This document shows, one piece after another, positions 43,174-51,909 of a DNA stretch of 64,000 bases; position 1 is the stretch's first letter; each line of letters begins with the position of its first letter. The stretch spans positions 4,804,001 through 4,868,000 of the forward strand of contig NZ_CP149822.1 in NCBI RefSeq assembly GCF_038396755.1, given 5' to 3'. The stretch is from Chitinophaga pollutisoli (GTDB taxonomy: Bacteria; Bacteroidota; Bacteroidia; Chitinophagales; Chitinophagaceae). Below the pieces are notes generated by a model. It did not search any database. It was not told where the DNA came from and was given only the letters and a program-made list of their open reading frames with translations. The position numbers and the translations under genes were made by a program.

Positions 43174-44064
43174 ATGAAAACTGCCAGACTGATCGGTTGG
43201 GTGATCTGCCTATGTATTTTTACGGTTCATCAGGCCATGGCGCAGCGTAAGCCGCAGCACGTGATCCTGATCGGGTCGGACGGGTTCGGCGCCTATGCTT
43301 TCAAAAAGGCGAAGGTGCCGGTACTGCGTGCCCTCATGCAGGAGGGGGCCTGGACTTTACAGGCCAGAACGGTGCTGCCTTCCTCAAGCGCGCCCAACTG
43401 GGCGTCGATGGTGATGGGTGCGGGGCCGGAGCTGCATGGTTACACCAAATGGGGCAGCCAGCAACCGGATATGCCGGCGCGGGTGCTCGATGAATACCAG
43501 ATGTTCCCGACGATATACGCGCTGCTCCGCAAGGCGCAGCCGAAAAGCGAGATCGGCGTCATCTACGAATGGGACGGCATCGGTTACCTCTTCCCTAAAG
43601 CCGCGGTTAACAGGGATCAAAACTGCGACGGCGATGTTGCCACATCGAAGGCGGCTTGCGATTACATCAAATCGGCTAAACCTACTTTTCTGTTCGTTCA
43701 CCTGCACGATGTAGACAGCGTCGGGCACAAAGTGGGGCACGATACGCCGGAATATTACGGCGCCATCGAGCGGACGGATGCGCACGTGGGCGAGATCCTG
43801 CAAGCTATCCGCGATGCGGGCATGGAAAAGGAAACTGCGGTGATCTTCACGGCCGATCATGGCGGCATTAACAAAGGGCACGGGGCCATTTCCATGGAAG
43901 AAATGCAGATTCCCTGGATCGCGCGCGGTCCAGGTATCAAAGCAGGGCACGAAATACAGGCCAGCGTGATGACGTTCGATACCGCCGCCACCCTGGCTAA
44001 ACTCTTCGGGCTGGAAACGCCGCAGGTTTGGATCGGCAGGGCCATTACAGAGATCTTCCGTTAA
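43174..44064 (+). CDS. Phosphodiesterase/nucleotide pyrophosphatase family enzyme, secreted
   Basis: 296 residues from the ATG giving MKTARLIGWVICLCIF; the 27 codons open upstream lack signal features. After the signal (to AMAQ) the alkaline-phosphatase-superfamily metal core is seen: IGSDGFGAYAF, the nucleophile block LPSSSAPNWASM, FLFVHLHDVDSVGH, and VIFTADHGGINKGHG. In most NPP-type enzymes the nucleophile is Thr in PSxTxPN; here it is Ser. It should hydrolyse a phosphodiester or phosphomonoester in the periplasm. Single gene ended by a strong hairpin. Confidence 0.88.
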   Translation: MKTARLIGWVICLCIFTVHQAMAQRKPQHVILIGSDGFGAYAFKKAKVPVLRALMQEGAWTLQARTVLPSSSAPNWASMVMGAGPELHGYTKWGSQQPDMPARVLDEYQMFPTIYALLRKAQPKSEIGVIYEWDGIGYLFPKAAVNRDQNCDGDVATSKAACDYIKSAKPTFLFVHLHDVDSVGHKVGHDTPEYYGAIERTDAHVGEILQAIRDAGMEKETAVIFTADHGGINKGHGAISMEEMQIPWIARGPGIKAGHEIQASVMTFDTAATLAKLFGLETPQVWIGRAITEIFR

Positions 44065-44078
44065 TTATGATTATACGC

Positions 44079-44116
44079 AAAAATCCGCGCTCCCGCCGGG
44101 AAGCGCGGATTTTTTG
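44079..44116 (+). terminator. Intrinsic terminator after the phosphodiesterase gene
   Basis: 12-bp arms AAAATCCGCGCT / AGCGCGGATTTT flank an inner CCCGCCGGG, followed by a run of T. Located 15 bp after the stop. Confidence 0.85.
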
Positions 44117-44236
44117 CTTTTCATGACCAGGCACGCCGGCAAGCGGGAGAAGCCTGCCGCTTCGAATGAATTGTTGATGCTCCCGGAATGGCTTGCGCAC
44201 GGTTAATATATTACGAATGGCGAAAGGAAAGACCCG

Positions 44237-44575
44237 TTAATCCCACAAGGTGCCGTCGAGCCCCAGCACGGTGCCTATCCAAAGGCAAAAGATGAATACG
44301 ATGAAACAGATGAAAACGGCTGTTATCTTTTTCCAGCCTCCCTGGAAGCGGAAGGGGCTCATCAAATGGAAGAAAGCGCCACCCGCCGCGCCGGCCATCG
44401 GTACTACGATCAGCGGCCTGATCATCCAGTACGGTCCCCAGGCCGGGTTGGCCGCTTCCACGCTTATCAGGAGCAGCGAAATGGGTACCAGGGCGATTCC
44501 CGCGCCGATGAGCATCCGTTTCAACAAGGAAGGTGTGAAAAACGAATGCGTGGAAGAATGATGGTCTGAAGTCAT
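44237..44575 (-). CDS. Small three-helix membrane protein (KefB-annotated type)
   Basis: 112 residues with three predicted membrane helices (about 19-40, 52-72, 83-103). The end WIGTVLGLDGTLWD and the middle IRPLIVVPMAGAAGGAFFH match a small Bacteroidota family often labelled potassium transporter KefB, although it shares no antiporter domain with real KefB; that label should not be trusted. A His-rich N-terminus (MTSDHHSSTHSF) precedes the first helix. Divergent from the CsgG-like gene across a 206-bp region, and not obviously linked to anything else. Confidence 0.75.
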   Translation of the reverse strand: MTSDHHSSTHSFFTPSLLKRMLIGAGIALVPISLLLISVEAANPAWGPYWMIRPLIVVPMAGAAGGAFFHLMSPFRFQGGWKKITAVFICFIVFIFCLWIGTVLGLDGTLWD

Positions 44576-44781
44576 AACCGGTTGAAATTTAATGTTATGA
44601 AATGCTATTACAGTTAATAAAAAGTACTTTGTGATTCAAAGTTAAAGCATTTCGTATTTCATGACAAAGTTTTCTTCGTAAAATTTTTCCCGGGGAAAGC
44701 GGGCTATTTTTAAGGTAGACGGTGAACTCCGTGCCCAGGGTTTTCGTTATGATTATTCAAGACCAAACAAAAGACATCCCA

Positions 44782-45612
44782 ATGAAACGAATTATTTGCT
44801 GCATGATGCTGATCCTGGCGTCGCTTTTCTCCTTTGCACAACAAACCAAAAATGATGTAATCCTCAAACTTAATGGCGATGAACTGACCGGCAAAGTGCT
44901 AAAAATCAATGATGCCGACGGTCAGGTCGATTTCAGCTATGCCGGCGAATCCCTGGTGTATAACATCAAGATTTCCGAAATCATGAAAATCACTTTCGCC
45001 AGCGGCCGCATTCAACTTTTCAACAACCCGCCGCAGGCAACCCCCCAGGCCCAGCAAGCTTCCGGCGCCGCTGGCCCCGGCCTGGCAGACCATCACAATA
45101 AAGTCGCCATACTGCCCTTCGCCTTCATTCGTGACGGTCAGGCTGCCGACGATGCCATCAGCGAACAGGTGCAGAACGAATGCTATGCCTTTATGAACAA
45201 ACATGCCGGCATCTTCACCATTCTTCCTCCCCGCACCTCCAACGCCGCGCTCATCAAAGCCGGCGTCACCCGCGAGAATATGAAAGGTTACAGCATGGAC
45301 GATCTCTGCAACCTCCTCGGCGTGGAATACGTGGTAGACGGAACCGTGACCCTGAACAAAACCACCCAGACGACCTACCAATCCAACTCGGGGCAGGTGA
45401 AATCCAAAGACGATGATAAAGACCGCCGGTATAACAGCAACTCCTACGGAACCGCCACCCAGAACTACCAGACCAAGCTGAGCCTGGCCATCTACAACGA
45501 CAAGGGCGCCACTGTCTATGATCAAAACCGCACGGCATTCTTCAACACCCAGGACGCCTATTCCAACACGCTGGAATATCTCCTCAAACGAACGCCGCTC
45601 TACACGAAATAA
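44782..45612 (+). CDS. Exported CsgG/LpoB-like-fold protein of unknown function
   Basis: 276 residues from the ATG giving MKRIICCMMLILASLFSFAQ; twenty more upstream codons are open but not signal-like. Residues 25-90 form a small beta domain (DVILKLNGDELTGKVLKI...). After a Gln/Ala/Pro linker, residues 110-276 look like the CsgG/LpoB/TolB-N alpha-beta fold: KVAILPFAFIRDG, LLPPRTSN-like middle, LCNLLGVEYVVDGTV, then strands TQNYQTKLSLAIYNDKG. In relatives this fold assembles in the outer-membrane or periplasmic space. The function here is unknown. Confidence 0.72.
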   Translation: MKRIICCMMLILASLFSFAQQTKNDVILKLNGDELTGKVLKINDADGQVDFSYAGESLVYNIKISEIMKITFASGRIQLFNNPPQATPQAQQASGAAGPGLADHHNKVAILPFAFIRDGQAADDAISEQVQNECYAFMNKHAGIFTILPPRTSNAALIKAGVTRENMKGYSMDDLCNLLGVEYVVDGTVTLNKTTQTTYQSNSGQVKSKDDDKDRRYNSNSYGTATQNYQTKLSLAIYNDKGATVYDQNRTAFFNTQDAYSNTLEYLLKRTPLYTK

Positions 45613-45619
45613 TGCATAA

Positions 45620-45651
45620 AAAAGGCGGGAAACGATCCCGCCTTTTCTTTT
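45620..45651. terminator. Bidirectional terminator
   Basis: 11-bp perfect stem AAAAGGCGGGA / TCCCGCCTTTT with loop AACGA; A-run on the left and T-run on the right serve both the CsgG-like gene and the convergent helicase gene. Confidence 0.88.
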
Positions 45652-45667
45652 TTATAACCTGTATAAT

Positions 45668-47137
45668 TTACAAAGTCTCCAGCAGCGCCAGTTCTTCCTG
45701 CAGCGCGGCGCGCTCCGTTTCGTTCTTGCCCTCCGTTGCCCTGATTTCCGCGATCCGCGTTTGTATCCCTTCCGCGATGGCGCGTTGCGTATCCGGATGT
45801 TGGCTGCCGGCCATGATCTGATGCAGGAAATACCCGATGCGGGAATCGCTTTGCACATCGCGCAGCATCACTTTCTTCTTCAGCCGGATACCTTCCAGGC
45901 TGGTGCAGCGGCTGAGCGCCACATAGGTTTGCCCTGTCGCGAAAGCGCCCGATCCCAGGTCGATGATCACCTTCTGGAATGTTTGCCCCTGGCTTTTATG
46001 GATGGTTACGGCCCAGGCCAGTTTCACGGGCAGCTGCCGGAATGTGCCCGTCACGATTTTCTCGATCTCTTCCTTCTGGCGGTTCCATTTGTATTCGATA
46101 TGCTCCCATTCCGATTTATCCACGCGGTGCGTTACTTCGCCTTCATCCATTTGTACTTCCACATGTTCTTCGTCGAGTTGCGTGATTTTTCCCAAAGATC
46201 CGTTGACCCATCGGCGTTGGTTGTCGTTTTTGATGAACATGACCTGCGCGCCAACTTTGAGTTGTAATTGCAGATCGGCCGGTAATTTCCCGCCGCCGTT
46301 GCGCGCTTCCTGCTGGAAGTCGCCCGTGAGCAGCGCATGGTACGAGCTGGCCTCGCCATCCAGCGCTTTGAGCCTTTGCTCGTTCACGGCGTCGGCGATG
46401 GCGTTGGTGGTACAGAGGATAAGCTCCAGGGTTTCGCCGTTGGGCTCGTAATCCGGATCGTGGCGGGTGTTGAGGACAGCCAGGTGATGGGGCTGCACGG
46501 AATTGTCGCGCACCGCGTTGAGCACCTGCACGAACGCGGGATCGGGCTGGCGGTATACATGCTTCAGTTCGATCATCTGCATGCGAAACCCTTCCTCGAA
46601 GGATTTGGCGCTGAAAAAATATGGAGTACTGTAGTTGTTGCGGATGACCTCCACTTCGCCTGCGCGCTTGCTGTCGATCACCGGCGGAAGTTGCAACAGG
46701 TCGCCGATCAAGAGAAGCTGTTTACCGCCGAAAGGCAGCGCGGACCGGAGGTTTTTGCGAAGGGTGAGGTCCACGGCCTGCATGAGGTCGCAACGTACCA
46801 TGGAAATTTCATCGATGATGATCAGGTCCACCTGCTTGAGCAACTCCGTTTTTTCCTCGTTGAGATCCTCCACGTTTTTGTCTTGCGGCAAATAAGGCCG
46901 CGGCTCGATAAGAAAAAAGGAATGGATGGTTTGTCCGCCCACATTGAGCGCCGCCACGCCGGTAGACGCCAGCACGATGTATTTCTTCGGGATGTGGGCG
47001 ATGAGATTGCGCAGCAGCGTGGATTTACCCGTGCCGGCCTTCCCGGTGAGGAACACCGACTGGCGGGTGTAGGCGATCAGCCGGATAGCTTCCTGCGCGT
47101 CTGGGTTGTCGTGGTATTGTTTGATCAGCTGGACCAT
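45668..47137 (-). CDS. Pif1-like/RecD-type DNA helicase
   Basis: 489 residues from the ATG giving MVQLIKQYHD; the frame stays open far upstream but that part overlaps the promoter and start of the divergent lipoprotein gene and has no helicase character. Walker A is GKAGTGKST (about 32-40), Walker B is LIIIDEISM, and motif III GDLLQLPPV, a TGTFRQLPVKLAWAVTIHKSQG block (motif V/UvrD_C_2) and VALSRCTS (motif VI) follow in order. It unwinds DNA 5'-3' in repair or replication-fork clearance. Bacteroidota carry many such Pif1-type helicases. No nuclease or HRDC domain is visible. Confidence 0.92.
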   Translation of the reverse strand: MVQLIKQYHDNPDAQEAIRLIAYTRQSVFLTGKAGTGKSTLLRNLIAHIPKKYIVLASTGVAALNVGGQTIHSFFLIEPRPYLPQDKNVEDLNEEKTELLKQVDLIIIDEISMVRCDLMQAVDLTLRKNLRSALPFGGKQLLLIGDLLQLPPVIDSKRAGEVEVIRNNYSTPYFFSAKSFEEGFRMQMIELKHVYRQPDPAFVQVLNAVRDNSVQPHHLAVLNTRHDPDYEPNGETLELILCTTNAIADAVNEQRLKALDGEASSYHALLTGDFQQEARNGGGKLPADLQLQLKVGAQVMFIKNDNQRRWVNGSLGKITQLDEEHVEVQMDEGEVTHRVDKSEWEHIEYKWNRQKEEIEKIVTGTFRQLPVKLAWAVTIHKSQGQTFQKVIIDLGSGAFATGQTYVALSRCTSLEGIRLKKKVMLRDVQSDSRIGYFLHQIMAGSQHPDTQRAIAEGIQTRIAEIRATEGKNETERAALQEELALLETL

Positions 47138-47273
47138 CCCGGCTACGTTTGTTTGGTAATTCTGGAAGGCGCGAAGGTACGGATAGTTGGGGAAAGATGG
47201 GCGCGCCGGGCGTGGTGGAACATTTTTGGTCCCGGTTTTGTTGAAAGTAAGCGAATCGCCGAAATCAGGTATT

Positions 47274-47849
47274 ATGATAAAAAGCATTATAACGTCTACC
47301 GTCGTTTTCTTCCTGTTCACCGCCTGCCGCGATACGGGGCGGGAACGCGCGCTTGCGGAGCGGGAGCAGGCCCTATTGGAAAAGGAGCAGCAATTTGCCC
47401 TGAAGGAAGCCGAGTACAAGTTTCTCATCCGCTGGCGCGACAGCCTGTTGGCCGCTGCGGATACGCTGCAAGCCCTGCCTCCTGCAGCATGGCCGGCCGA
47501 CGTATTGGGCCGGTGGAACAGCAAAACCATTTGCCGGGAATCGGGATGCAGCGAGTACGTAGTGGGCGACCAGCGCTCCGGCGCCTGGGAGTTTTCCGGA
47601 GATTCTTCGGGCCTGTTCACGAAAGTGTATGATCGCAACACGCTCGTCCGCGTGTATGCCGGTACGTTCGACAGTTCGGTCATCCGGCTGCACTTCCGGC
47701 CGGATTCCAGTGCGCAGCGGAAAGTAGTGATGGATGTGGAATTAAGCCGCAGCGGAACTGGGACGATCAAAGGCACCCAGCTGCTGAAAATGGAGAACGG
47801 CTGCACCGCGAGGTTCGCCGTTGAATTGGTTCGTGCTTCAAATAATTAG
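47274..47849 (+). CDS. Lipoprotein with N-terminal coiled coil
   Basis: 191 residues from the ATG giving MIKSIITSTVVFFLFTAC, a lipobox with Cys18. Residues 20-60 are a charged heptad-like helix (RERALAEREQALLEKEQQFALKE, written in two parts in the protein), then a beta-rich domain (about 85-190) with one Cys pair (TICRESGC). Not recognised by family. It is divergent from the helicase gene and ends only 3 bp before the antiporter start, so it is very likely co-transcribed and translationally coupled with the antiporter. Confidence 0.78.
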   Translation: MIKSIITSTVVFFLFTACRDTGRERALAEREQALLEKEQQFALKEAEYKFLIRWRDSLLAAADTLQALPPAAWPADVLGRWNSKTICRESGCSEYVVGDQRSGAWEFSGDSSGLFTKVYDRNTLVRVYAGTFDSSVIRLHFRPDSSAQRKVVMDVELSRSGTGTIKGTQLLKMENGCTARFAVELVRASNN

Positions 47850-47852
47850 CGT

Positions 47853-49973
47853 ATGACTTTGCTGAGTATCGGGCACCTTTCGCTGCCGATCGAAGATCCG
47901 TTATTGAAATTCCTGCTGGAGCTTATCATTATCCTGAGCGCTCCGTTGCTGCTGAATAAGATAAAAGTCCCGCACCTGCTGGGGCTCATCATCGCCGGCG
48001 CCCTCGTGGGGCCGAACGGCTTCCACCTCCTGGCGCGCGACAGCAGCGTGGTGGTGACGGGCACCACCGGTCTGCTGTACATCATGTTCCTGGCGGGCCT
48101 CGAAATCGATATGGGCGATTTTAAAAAGAACAAATGGAAAAGCCTCGCGTTTTCAGCGTATACGTTCGCCATTCCGTTCGGGCTGGGCCTGATCGGCGGG
48201 TATTATATCCTCGGCTTCAACTTGCTCACTGCCGTGTTGTTTTCCAGTCTATTTTCCTCGCATACCCTGATCGTGTATCCTTACATCAGCAAGATGGGCA
48301 TCGCCAAGAACCCGGCGGTGAATATTACGCTGGGCGGCACGATGGTGACGGATGTGTTGTCACTGCTCGTGCTGGCGGTGGTGGTGGGGATGACGCAGGG
48401 CGACGTGGGAGCGGGGTTCTGGGCGCAGCTGTCAATATCGATGGTGTTGTTCGTGTTGGTGGTGCTGCTTGTTTTCCCGCTGATCGCGCGGTGGTTTTTC
48501 AAGCGGGTGGAGGATAAGATTTCGCAGTATATTTTCGTGCTGGTGATGATTTACCTCGCGGCTTTGTTGTCGGAGTTGGCCGGTGTGGAAGCCATTATCG
48601 GCGCATTCTTCGCGGGGCTGGCGCTCAATCAGCTCATTCCGCGCACGTCTACACTGATGAACCGGGTTGAGTTCGTGGGAAATGCCATCTTCATACCGTT
48701 TTTCCTCATCAGCGTGGGCATGCTCATTGATTTCAAAGTGTTTTTCAGGGGATGGGAGACTTTAGGTGTGGCGGCCGTGATGCTGGTCGCGTCTATCGGC
48801 GGGAAGTACCTCGCGGCCGTCGCCACCCGGAAATCGCTGCGGCTCACCAAAGACGAAGGCATGCTCATTTTCGGTATGAGCTCCGCTTCCGCCGCGGCCA
48901 CGCTGGCCTCGGTAATGGTGGGTTACAACATCATCCTGTCAGAAACCGCAACGGGCGAACCGGTGCGGCTACTCAACGAGCACGTTCTCAACGGGAGCAT
49001 CCTGCTTATTCTGATTTCCTGTATCATTTCTTCTTTTGTGTCGCTGTCCAGCGCGCGGCGCATTGCAGAGGCGGAGAATGAGGAAACCGTTTCAGGTAAT
49101 AACAAGGAGCATGAGCACATCCTCCTGGCTATGAACCATGGCGAAACGGTGGAGAGAATGGTGAACCTGGGATTGCTGGTGAAAGGCAAGTCCGCCGCCA
49201 ATCAGTTATTCGCCCTCAGTGTGATCGATAACGACAAGAATGAATCAGCAGTGAAAAATTCGGAGAAGATCCTGCATGAAGCCGTGGAAACCGCCGCGGC
49301 GGCGGATGTAGAACTGACGCCGCTCACGCGGTACGATAGCGACGTGGTGTCTGGCATCGGCAATGTGATCAAGGAGCGAAAAATAACCGATGTGATGTTT
49401 GTATTGCAGGATGAAAAAGGCTTTTCGCCTTCATTCGTCTACAACCTGCACAACGGTTACCTGCGCAACGATCATGTGAACGTGCTGATTTACCATCCCG
49501 CGCAACCAGTTGCTACCATCAGGAAATATACGGTGCTTATTCCGCAGCGCGCGGAAATGGAGCCCGGCTTTTTCCATGCGCTCCTGCGCGTCTGGAACAT
49601 CGGCCGGAATTCGGGCGTGAAGATGGTTTTTTACGCCGGCGCGGCTACACGCAAAGTGCTGGAGCGCATCCTGCTGAAAGCAAGCCTGGAAGCGGAAATC
49701 CGCGAATGGCAGCATTGGGGCGAGGCAGACAGGATTGCGGCGGAAGTGAAGGCGGACGAAGCGCTGGTGGCGCTCATGGCCAGGCAAGGAACACCGTCTT
49801 TCGCCCACGAAATGCGGCGCTTCCCCGACTTTTTGAACCTGCGGCTGAAAGAGCGCACTTATCTCCTCATCTTCCCGTTTGCGGATGAAGACGGCCAGGT
49901 AGAGAAACGGTCGGTCAGCAACCACCGCGACTTTATCGAGATCGGGAATGTGATCGGACGGGTTTTTAAGTAG
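47853..49973 (+). CDS. CPA2-type cation:proton antiporter with C-terminal Usp-like domains
   Basis: 706 residues. Residues 1-400 contain about 12 helices of the Na+/H+ exchanger fold (LGLIIAGALVGPNGF, IMFLAGLEIDMGDF, LVTDVLSLLVLAV with the NhaA-like Thr-Asp pair, GAFFAGLALNQLIP). The soluble C-terminus (about 420-706) lacks the GxGxxG of an RCK/TrkA-N domain and instead resembles two universal-stress-protein-like alpha/beta units (HEHILLAMNHGETVERM; KYTVLIPQRAEMEPG). It would exchange Na+ or K+ for protons, with gating by something other than NAD(H). The preceding lipoprotein gene is 3 bp away. Confidence 0.92.
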   Translation: MTLLSIGHLSLPIEDPLLKFLLELIIILSAPLLLNKIKVPHLLGLIIAGALVGPNGFHLLARDSSVVVTGTTGLLYIMFLAGLEIDMGDFKKNKWKSLAFSAYTFAIPFGLGLIGGYYILGFNLLTAVLFSSLFSSHTLIVYPYISKMGIAKNPAVNITLGGTMVTDVLSLLVLAVVVGMTQGDVGAGFWAQLSISMVLFVLVVLLVFPLIARWFFKRVEDKISQYIFVLVMIYLAALLSELAGVEAIIGAFFAGLALNQLIPRTSTLMNRVEFVGNAIFIPFFLISVGMLIDFKVFFRGWETLGVAAVMLVASIGGKYLAAVATRKSLRLTKDEGMLIFGMSSASAAATLASVMVGYNIILSETATGEPVRLLNEHVLNGSILLILISCIISSFVSLSSARRIAEAENEETVSGNNKEHEHILLAMNHGETVERMVNLGLLVKGKSAANQLFALSVIDNDKNESAVKNSEKILHEAVETAAAADVELTPLTRYDSDVVSGIGNVIKERKITDVMFVLQDEKGFSPSFVYNLHNGYLRNDHVNVLIYHPAQPVATIRKYTVLIPQRAEMEPGFFHALLRVWNIGRNSGVKMVFYAGAATRKVLERILLKASLEAEIREWQHWGEADRIAAEVKADEALVALMARQGTPSFAHEMRRFPDFLNLRLKERTYLLIFPFADEDGQVEKRSVSNHRDFIEIGNVIGRVFK

Positions 49974-50009
49974 CGATCCACTAACTTGCACTTTCCAATT
50001 ACAACAGAT

Positions 50010-50471
50010 TTGTATTCAAAAGAAGAAACTTCCCGGATCAGAGAGGCTTTCTGGACCGCTTTCGGCCAGTATATCACACCGCACCTATCTGCCGAAGGCG
50101 GCCGGGTAAACTGGACCAATTACAAAACCGGCGTAAAGCACATTTATTTCCGGATGCAGGCCGGCAACCGCGATGCCTCGATCGCTATCGAGATCGCGCA
50201 TCCCGACGACGGCATCCAGGAGCTGTTCTTCGAGCAGTTCGCGCAATTCAGGGCGGCCCTGGAAGCACATCTCGGCGAAGTTTGGACCTGGCAGCTGCAC
50301 GCGAAAGACGATTATGGGAGAACCGTCAGCAGGATTTTCACGGGATTGCCCGGCGTGAGCATTTTCCGGAACGAAGACTGGCCGGCGCTGATTTCTTTTT
50401 TCAAACCCAGGATCATCGCGCTGGATGCGTTCTGGTCTGAAATGAAATATCCCTTCGAAGAACTGAGCTGA
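50010..50471 (+). CDS. DUF4268-domain protein
   Basis: 153 residues if started at the TTG giving MYSKEETSRIREAFW, which is where relatives begin; another TTG lies eight codons upstream and no ATG is available. It shows the family order FWTAFGQYI, GGRVNWTNYKTGVKHIYFRMQAG, SIAIEIAHPDDGIQELFFEQF, and a final RIIALDAFWSEMKYPFEEL. DUF4268 is found alone or attached to restriction-type proteins, and its function is unknown. It lies 36 bp after the antiporter gene on the same strand. Confidence 0.8.
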   Translation: MYSKEETSRIREAFWTAFGQYITPHLSAEGGRVNWTNYKTGVKHIYFRMQAGNRDASIAIEIAHPDDGIQELFFEQFAQFRAALEAHLGEVWTWQLHAKDDYGRTVSRIFTGLPGVSIFRNEDWPALISFFKPRIIALDAFWSEMKYPFEELS

Positions 50472-50649
50472 CCTTCTACCGAAATCCTCACTAAATTCAG
50501 CGTAATCGTAGCTCGTTGACGAAATATCGCGGAGGGTGAGGGATGAATTAATTTGTAAGATATTGATAGTTAATTGAATAGGTCGATGGCATGCGGGTTG
50601 CAAGACTTACCCTGTTAACAAATCATCGTTCACCATTACGTGCAGTATC

Positions 50650-50823
50650 ATGTCACTTTTATCACAAACCCTCCGCAACAGCATCCTTCCGACGGAATCT
50701 GAAGATGCTTCCATTCCCGTTCCCATCCGTGAAACGGACACCTGGCAAGGCTCCGAGTACCTCGACGATCAGATCCGGACAGACGAGCAGGAAGAAGGCT
50801 TCACCTCCACACAGACCGCCTGA
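50650..50823 (+). CDS. Small hypothetical protein (57 aa)
   Basis: The ATG at 50650 opens a 57-codon frame beginning MSLLSQTLRNSILPTESEDA and ending EEGFTSTQTA. The product is acidic and hydrophilic, with no signal or membrane segment. Support is modest: the codon choice resembles neighbours, it fills a 360-bp gap, and it ends 11 bp before the bestrophin start. No relative is recognised, and a chance frame is possible. Confidence 0.4.
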   Translation: MSLLSQTLRNSILPTESEDASIPVPIRETDTWQGSEYLDDQIRTDEQEEGFTSTQTA

Positions 50824-50834
50824 TATTCTGAAAT

Positions 50835-51842
50835 ATGCATATAGGCAAAGCTTATAGGTTAACTTCCTTTTTGTACTGGACCCGCCGCGATTTGTACTTG
50901 TTGGTGATCCTGGCCACGGTGCCGGTGGTGTTGTACGAGATTTGCGGCTGGAGGTGGGCGGTGCTGCCATGGACCGTGGTTTCGCTCCTGGGTACGGCCA
51001 CGGCGTTTATCGTCGGTTTCAAGAACACGCATACCTACAACCGCACGCGCGACGCCCAGGCCATCTGGACCAATATCGCCACCACCAGCAATCTCTGGGG
51101 CATCATGTGCCGGGATTACTTCCGGGATCCCGCCGTGGCGAGAAACCTGATTTCCCGGCACTTCGCCTGGCTCACGGCATTGCGCTATCAACTGCGGGGC
51201 AAGCGGATCTGGGAGGTGGCCGATAAGGATTATAACGCGGAATACCAGCGTTATTACACGATCCCCGAGCGCACTTGCGACCTCGACGGCGAACTGGCGA
51301 AATATATTTCGGTGGATGAGCGGGCGAAGTTGCTAACGGTCCGCAGTAAAGCCACGCAGCTCCTGGCGATGCAGAGCGCCGCCGTGAAGGCGGCATTTGG
51401 AGCGGATGCTGTGCAGCTGGCGCAGTTTATCGAGCTACAGCGTACGCTCAACACGTTTTTCGCGCAGCAGGCGCAGAGCGAATCCATCAAGGACACGCCT
51501 TATCCGCGGCAGTATTCGATCATCAGTACTATATTCGTCCGGGTGTTTAGCGTGTTGCTGCCGTTCGGGTTGCTCCAGGGATTCGATGAGCTGAACCGCT
51601 CCACGCCGGGCCTTATGCACGGGCATATGATCTGGCTGCTGGTGCCTTTCTGCGTTATCATTTCCTGGATGTATACCTCGCTGGTGCAGGTAGGCGAGAG
51701 CACGGAAAACCCTTTTGAAGGCAGCGCCAACGATGTGCCCATCACGCAGATTTGCCGCACGATAGAAATCGACCTGCGGGAAATGCTGGGAGAAAGGGAC
51801 CTGCCGCCGGTGATTTTGCCGGAAAACGATATTATCCTGTAA
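50835..51842 (+). CDS. Bestrophin-family anion channel
   Basis: 335 residues. The N-terminus has LTSFLYWTRRDLYLLVILATVP with two early helices, then the bestrophin block VGFKNTHTYNRTRDAQAIWTNI, a helical cytosolic part, the second helix pair (SIISTIFVRVFSVLLPFGL and LVPFCVIISWMYTSLVQVG) and the conserved acidic tail ENPFEGSANDVPITQICRTIEIDLREMLGE. These are pentameric anion channels, related to KpBest of bacteria; some bacterial ones pass cations. Probably single gene, perhaps read with the preceding small frame. Confidence 0.92.
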   Translation: MHIGKAYRLTSFLYWTRRDLYLLVILATVPVVLYEICGWRWAVLPWTVVSLLGTATAFIVGFKNTHTYNRTRDAQAIWTNIATTSNLWGIMCRDYFRDPAVARNLISRHFAWLTALRYQLRGKRIWEVADKDYNAEYQRYYTIPERTCDLDGELAKYISVDERAKLLTVRSKATQLLAMQSAAVKAAFGADAVQLAQFIELQRTLNTFFAQQAQSESIKDTPYPRQYSIISTIFVRVFSVLLPFGLLQGFDELNRSTPGLMHGHMIWLLVPFCVIISWMYTSLVQVGESTENPFEGSANDVPITQICRTIEIDLREMLGERDLPPVILPENDIIL

Positions 51843-51909
51843 AATTTTTGCGGGGAAATGTCCAATATGAAGAAAGCCGATTGTTATTCAAGTAGTAAAA
51901 ACATATAAA

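Noticed and set aside
44201..44241. Two GTTAA words near the end of the small membrane protein gene, considered as a third LytTR site
   Set aside because: They are 34 bp apart rather than 21, lie at a gene's 3' end and lack the surrounding CCCAAA pattern.
46337..47632. 431-codon plus-strand frame opposite the helicase
   Set aside because: It overlaps conserved helicase motifs on the other strand and part of the lipoprotein gene in another frame; no motif of its own.
47138..47806. N-terminal extension of the helicase frame by 223 codons
   Set aside because: The extra part covers the divergent lipoprotein gene and promoter region and shows no helicase or other domain; the ATG at 47137 gives a normal helicase.
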